From Symbiodinium natans (taxonomy: Eukaryota > Sar > Dinophyceae > Suessiales > Symbiodiniaceae), in assembly GCA_905221605.1 (NCBI GenBank), contig CAJNDS010002364.1, positions 124,001-188,000 on the forward strand: a stretch of DNA of 64,000 bases, read 5' to 3'. Below, piece after piece: positions 59,620 to 64,000 of this stretch. How positions within the stretch are numbered: position 1 is the stretch's first letter; each line of letters begins with the position of its first letter. Position numbers and translations under genes: made by a program. The notes below the pieces were generated by a model. It ran no database searches and had not been told where the DNA came from. It saw only the letters and a program-made list of their open reading frames with translations.

Positions 59620-61800
59620 TCCGCGCTTTCGGGCTTCGAGGGCTTCCGTGGTGCTTTCTGCGGGGGGAGGGGCGTCTGGGCCTCCGGACGTGAAGTTTAG
59701 GGTTTAGGGTTTAGGGTTTAGGGTTTGGGGTTTGGGGTTTAGGGTTTAGGGTTTAGGGTTTGGGGTTTGGGGTTTGGGGTTTAGGGTTTGTGGTTTAGGG
59801 TTTAGGGTTTAAGGTTTAGGGTCTCGCCAGCGGCCACCGGCGTGCCTCCCTTCTCGACGGCAGGCCCTCCTTCCAGCCCCCGACGATCTCACCCAGCTTC
59901 ACCTCCCTGCTGCAGGCAGGCTCTGGTCATTCCTTGGGATTTAGGGTTTAGGGTTTAGGGTTTAGGGTTTAGGGTTTAGGGTTTAGGGTTTAGGGTTTGG
60001 GGTCTAGGGTCTAGGGTAGCCCAGTGATGCCCTTTACCCTACTTTTTTTGGGTTCGTGGTTCCCTTATCAAAGTAACCAACCAAAGCAAGGGCACCCTTG
60101 TCATAAGATGGTTACTGGGCTACCAAGTGTTAAGGCCAAACCCTAAACCCTAAACCCTAAACCCTAAACCCTAAACCCCAAAACAGGGACTCTGCAGTGT
60201 AAAACCCTGCAACAAAAGCGCGCTTGAAGGTTTAGGGCTGTTGGGGTGCAGGGTTTTTGGGTTTAGGGTGCTTGGCTTTAGGGTTTTCGTGTTTTATGGT
60301 TTTGGGGTCTGAAGCCCGTACCCTCTCTGGGTTGATAAACGGACTATGGTCCCTTACCGTCCCTTACCCTCGTGAAAGGGCGCTGAAGGGGGAAATAAGG
60401 GGCGTATAAGGGATCCCCATTTAAGGGCCCATGCGAAAGTACCATGTAACTGCCCTTAGATTCCCTCAACCGCCCAAGCGCTTTTGACCATTCTGGGAAA
60501 TCGTTCCTACATAGTGCAAAGGGGTTTAGGGTGTATTTGACCACGAATGAGGGTTTTGGGTGGCTTGGGTTCTAACCTGAACTAGAAACCTTTCCCCGCT
60601 GATCCCTTTACCTGCTTTCGAGGGTTTAGGGTTTGGGGTGTGCGGTTTAGCGTGCCTCAAGGTTGAGGCTTTAAAGAAGCGTATAACCATAAACCGGTCC
60701 CTAAACCCTAAACCCTAAACCCTAAACCCATCGTACAAAAGAAATGGGGTGTCGGGTCCGCAAGGCATGGTGCAATGTTTGGTGGGGGTACGGTTACCCT
60801 AAGCCCGATCAAGCCCTAAACCCCAAAATCCTAAACCGTTGGCGGTTGTACAGTCTCATTAGAGAAGTTCTGGCCAGAGGCTGCTGCAAGTTTTGTTGCT
60901 TAGGATGTAGGTTTTAGGGTTTAGGGTTACCCTAAACCCTAAACCCTAAACCCTAAACCCTAAACCCTGAACCCTCAAAACCGGGTTATAGTCACATGTT
61001 GGACCGCCTCGCCTTCCTCCGCAGTGTCTGGGCCCGGACGGAGTCCCTCGAGCTCCTTGCAAAGTTTGCGGGCTCCGAGGGGGTTTGACCGGGTTGGAAG
61101 TTGCAGGTCCTAGTTTCTTCAAGGTTTAGGGTTTAGGGTTTAGGGTTTAGGGCTAGGGTCTTCAGGGTCTAGCCTGGAAATCCCTTGAAGCTTCCAGCCC
61201 TCGCCTGGGGAAGGTGAGATCGCAGGATTCCGAGCTCAGGCCCCAACTCTGTTCTCATGAGGGTTTAGGGTTTAGGGTTTAGGGTTTAGGGCTTCGGGCT
61301 TTCGGGATTGGCTGTGGAGTGGAAGCTTGCTCCACCCCGCCTCGTGGACGAGCATGTCGTTGCCCAAGCCGCCCTCGAGCATAGCCAACGGCCGCGGGCT
61401 CAGACTCATAGACCCTGAACCCTGAACCCTGCACCCTGCACCCTGAACCCTGAACCCTGAACCCTCATCGGGATCCGAAGTCTGGGCCCTTATTAAGTAT
61501 AGTGTGTATAGGGGTTATATAGCAAGGGGCCCAAATTCAGAGCGGTTTTGGGTTTTGGGTTTAGGGTTTTGGGTTTACACTTTAACCCTACAGTGTCGGA
61601 TCATTTTGTATTTTCAAGTCAACTTATAAGTTGGCTAACTAAGTTATCAAACTTATGTACAAGCTAGTTGCAAGTGCTTTAAATTACACTCATTTATAAC
61701 TAAGGGGCCCCACACTGTACACCTTGGCCAGCGCGGCCCTGGCCGTTAGCGAACGCAGGATGAGCGCTGCTATGTACTTTGAGTCCTTCGGTCACTCTGG
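59620..61800 (+). CDS. Candidate exons of an unrecognised gene upstream of a kinase exon
   Basis: Coding-like islands between telomere-like tracts, all on +: about 59,626-59,695 (VPRFRASRASVVLSAGGGA), 59,830-59,937 (HRRASLLDGRPSFQPPTISP), 60,985-61,084 (HMLDRLAFLRSVWARTESLE, then LLAKFAGSEG), 61,329-61,405 (LAPPRLVDEHVVAQAALEHS), and 61,712-61,800 (YTLASAALAVSERRMSAAMY, then FESFGHSG). They may be exons of the gene that continues with the kinase exon at 63,088, or of another gene. Acceptors are not all AG/G and I could not fix the joins. Telomere-like tracts between them: 59,697-59,822 (+, with TTTGGGG), 59,939-60,013 (+), 60,135-60,178 (-), 60,700-60,728 (-), 60,930-60,970 (-), 61,120-61,155 (+), 61,262-61,292 (+). 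Confidence 0.3.
60014..60126. mobile_element. Family B inverted-repeat element
   Basis: GGGTAGCCCAGTGATGCCCT on the left and GGTTACTGGGCTACCAAG on the right. The interior AAAGTAACCAACCAAAGCAA matches the other B copies. It directly follows a TTTAGGG tract. Confidence 0.8.
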
Positions 61801-62139
61801 GTTTAGGGTTTCGGGTTTAGGGATTAGGGTTTAGGGTCTAGGGTTTAGGGTTTAGGGACCCTCCGAAACCCGAACCGTTGAAGCCAAGATGCGCGTGCGC
61901 GCGCAATCCACGCGCATGCAGCGTGCCACAGAAGTTAAAGCGGTCATCATTCTAGGTTTAGGGTTTGGGGTTTCGGGTTTCGGGTTTCGGGTTTAGGGTT
62001 TAGGGTTTACGCTGAAAACCTCCCTCCCACGGTTTAAAGTCAGGGCCTGGGTGTCTGTCATTGATTCTGCCAATCCCAACGCTCTAAACCCTGAGACGCG
62101 AACGTGTCAACATCGCAAACTTAAAATGTGCATCTCCCA

Positions 62140-62217
62140 TAATAGGGGGGGGGGGGGGGGGACCCCTTTTATACCCCAAATAGAGGAGAATCCCCTTAAA
62201 GGAACTTCCCAAAAGGG
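62140..62217. mobile_element. Family E element, partly replaced by a G-run
   Basis: Keeps ACCCCTTTTATACCCC, AATAGAGGAGAATCCCCTTA and AAGGAACTTCCC; the left arm is now a G-run (62,146-62,161). Confidence 0.5.
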
Positions 62218-62459
62218 TTTCGGTGGCTGACGGTAAGATCTGGGCACAAGCTCGAAGCCCTAAGCCCTATCCCGACCCCTCCCCACAGAGAGAGAGAGAG
62301 AGATAGCTTGATAGATTGATTGATAGACAGATACACAGATATAAATAAATAAATAAATGTATATGTTTTTACAAGGAATCTGTGCTTGAAGCGTAGTGGC
62401 TTTCGGCATACACTTCCAAAGACACGAAGGAATCCGTTCAACTTGGGATCTGGCTCCGG

Positions 62460-63080
62460 CAATCGTCGTAAGGTCTTGGGTTAGGGTTTAGGGTTTAGGG
62501 GTTAGGGTTTAGGGTTTAGGGCTTAGGATTTAGGATTCAGGGCTTAGTCTCGCAACCCACTGCTTCGGCAGTTGGCCCCAATTAGGGTTTAAGGTTTAGG
62601 GTTTAGGGTTTCGGGTTCAGGGTTTAGGGTTTAGGGTTTAGGGTTTAGGGTTTGGCTGTCTGCTCTTGTCATGTATTTGCTCTTTGCACGATCTGAGGTT
62701 CTTTTGGTTTTCGCATGTCTAGGCAAGTCAGCTAGGACGCGTTTGCATCTTGTTCTGGGTTTGCCGGTAGGAAAAGCTCAACCCTAAACCCTAAACCATA
62801 AACCCTAAACCATAAACCCTAAACCCTAAACCCTAGACCCTAAACCCTAGACCCTCAACGAGCCTAAGCCCGAACCCTCAACCATCACCCCCAGACTCCA
62901 AGCCTGAACCCTAAAGTTTAGGGTTTAGGGTTTAGGCTTTAGGCCTGCACCCACAGAACGGTCATTAAACTCCCTAAACCCTAGTTCCGCATTAGAGAAG
63001 CAAGCATATTCCCTAAACCCTGAGCCCTAAACCCTAAACCCTGCACCTCAGACCCTAAACCCTAAACCCTAAACCCTACT
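62460..63080. repeat. Mixed telomere-like tracts in both orientations
   Basis: TTTAGGG at 62,485-62,545 and 62,585-62,655, CCCTAAA (with CCATAAA and CCCTAGA) at 62,780-62,850 and 63,015-63,080. Confidence 0.85.
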
Positions 63081-63087
63081 CACCCAG

Positions 63088-63145
63088 GCCAATACACAGT
63101 GCAAAAGTTGCTGGGCGCTGGCTGCTTCGGCCAGGTATGGCAGGG
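63088..63145 (+). CDS. Protein kinase exon with glycine-rich loop
   Basis: After acceptor CCCAG/GC the frame reads QYTVQKLLGAGCFGQVWQG, the ATP-binding glycine loop GxGxFGxV at the start of a protein kinase catalytic domain. A GT donor after CAGGG (63,146) would end the exon. The invariant Lys and the rest of the domain should lie in later exons, beyond or near the window end; none was found before 64,000. The kinase class cannot be told from this piece. The open frame stops at 63,167 if unspliced. Confidence 0.6.
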
Positions 63146-63186
63146 GTCGCAGCCTGGCAACCATTGAAGCCACTTCAGGAGTTTTG

Positions 63187-63230
63187 GGTTTAGGGTTTAG
63201 GGTTTAGGGTTTAGGGTTTAGGGTTTAGGT
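63187..63230 (+). repeat. Telomere-like tract (TTTAGGG)n
   Basis: About six perfect units downstream of the kinase exon. Confidence 0.95.
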
Positions 63231-63526
63231 TTCAGCGTCTCAAGTTCGAGCATTTACTAGGCCAGCAGTGTGTGTAGGCAACGGAAAACAAACCCACCCG
63301 CCCAAGTAATCCCATAACATGAAGAAAATAAAAAGTTTATTAATTTCTGTTCGGACGCACCAAGAGGCCAAACAATCACACAGACCTCGAGCTATTCCAT
63401 CCAGGAACTCTGAGTCCTGACCCTAAACCCTAAACCCTAAACTCTAAACCCTAAACCCTGAACCCTAAACCCTAACCTGAGTCAGCCAGCTGGCTTCGTG
63501 GCTCGCTGAGCCGCAGTGCGTGAACA

Positions 63527-63781
63527 ATGGGTGGGCTAAAGGAGTTTAGGGTTTGGGGTTTAGGTTTGGGTTTAGGCCAAATTCGTGCTGAACAATGGGG
63601 GGGCCAAAGGGGTCAGAGGGGCCGAAATGGATCAAAAGGCCAAATTCGTGCTGAACAATGGAGGGGCCAAAGGGGTCAGAGGGGCCGAAATGGATCAAAA
63701 CGCCAGATTCGTGCTGAACAGAGATTGAAGAAGCTGGCTACAAAGTCAAAGCCAGGAGATCCCTGTCTCAGGGTAGTTTAA
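63527..63781 (+). other. 63-bp in-frame repeat interrupted by telomere-like units
   Basis: ATTCGTGCTGAACAATGG recurs at 63,581, 63,644 and (partly) 63,707, spacing 63. An earlier diverged copy (GTGCGTGAACAATGGGTGGG, 63,519) is separated from the rest by GGGTTTGGGGTTTAGG-type sequence at 63,546-63,575. Because 63 is a multiple of three, one frame stays open and encodes a 21-residue Gly/Gln/Arg-rich repeat (QIRAEQWGGQRGQRGRNGSK), ending at 63,781. Whether it is expressed is unknown. Confidence 0.5.
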
Positions 63782-63839
63782 TTGCCGCACTTGTCAAAAT
63801 GACTTTTTCATTTCCCAGAGCCTCTAAGTTTTGTTTCAG

Positions 63840-64000
63840 AGGCAAGGGTTTTTAAGCCTAACCCCGAACCCCCACCCCCAAACCCTAAGCCCTAAACCCC
63901 AAACCCTAAACCCCCAACCCTAAACCCTAAACCCCAAACCCCAAACCTTAAACCCTAAACCCCAAACCCCTAAACCCCAAACCCTAAACCCTAAACCCTA
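63840..64000 (-). repeat. Degenerate CCCTAAA/CCCCAAA tract at the window edge
   Basis: Mixed CCCTAAA, CCCCAAA and CCCTTAA units running off the window. The degeneracy suggests an interstitial tract rather than a chromosome end, but the edge prevents a decision. Confidence 0.8.

Overview
The window is nuclear DNA of a eukaryote, most likely a dinoflagellate. Four observations support this: (i) spliced genes whose introns begin GT, GC or GA and end AG followed by G; (ii) a 12-base match to the 3' end of the dinoflagellate trans-spliced leader just upstream of a start codon (22,566-22,577); (iii) every gene I can assemble lies on the + strand, as in unidirectional dinoflagellate gene arrays; (iv) telomere-type TTTAGGG / CCCTAAA repeats are scattered through the whole 64 kb in both orientations. 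The genus cannot be told from the sequence alone. Most long open frames are not genes: the real coding sequence is cut into exons of 17-135 bases (one of 712), too short for ORF calling. I found these exons by reading conserved protein motifs across the gaps.

Layout, left to right. 2.4-10.44 kb: a cytosolic-type arginyl-tRNA synthetase, 14 exons, in frame to its stop. 11.9-15.7 kb: a small 7-exon gene with leucine-rich-repeat-like sequence (152 aa as assembled). 16.1-17.0 and 18.9-21.1 kb: partial exon sets of unrecognised genes. 22.57-22.89 kb: relic spliced leader plus a proline-rich first exon, then about 3 kb free of telomere-like repeats. 26.5-36.5 kb: repeat-rich region with two copies of a CTATAGGG-type repeat block, a 200-bp dyad-rich satellite, an AT-rich island holding a broken lipase-like gene on the minus strand, candidate coiled-coil exons, and a 464-bp terminal-inverted-repeat element with a 4-bp target duplication. 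38.57-58.95 kb: a CobW/COG0523 (ZNG1-like) metallochaperone GTPase in at least 18 exons over 20 kb; an apparently intronless IRG-like dynamin-related GTPase gene (53.98-55.21 kb) lies inside one of its introns on the same strand. 59.6-63.2 kb: candidate exons ending in a protein-kinase glycine-loop exon.

The unusual system is the architecture. Introns and spacers carry dozens of telomere-like tracts and at least eight families of short terminal-inverted-repeat elements. At almost every intron of the synthetase the first 2-4 bases of the intron repeat the first 2-4 bases of the next exon, so whether the donor is GT, GC or GA appears to be dictated by the host exon. This is the footprint expected if introns arose by insertion with target-site duplication. 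Independently, several telomere-like tracts sit between short direct duplications (9, 11, 16, 17 and 44 bp), as expected if telomere repeats were added at staggered breaks. In two places a telomere repeat unit (GTTTAGGG) itself supplies the inferred 5' splice site.
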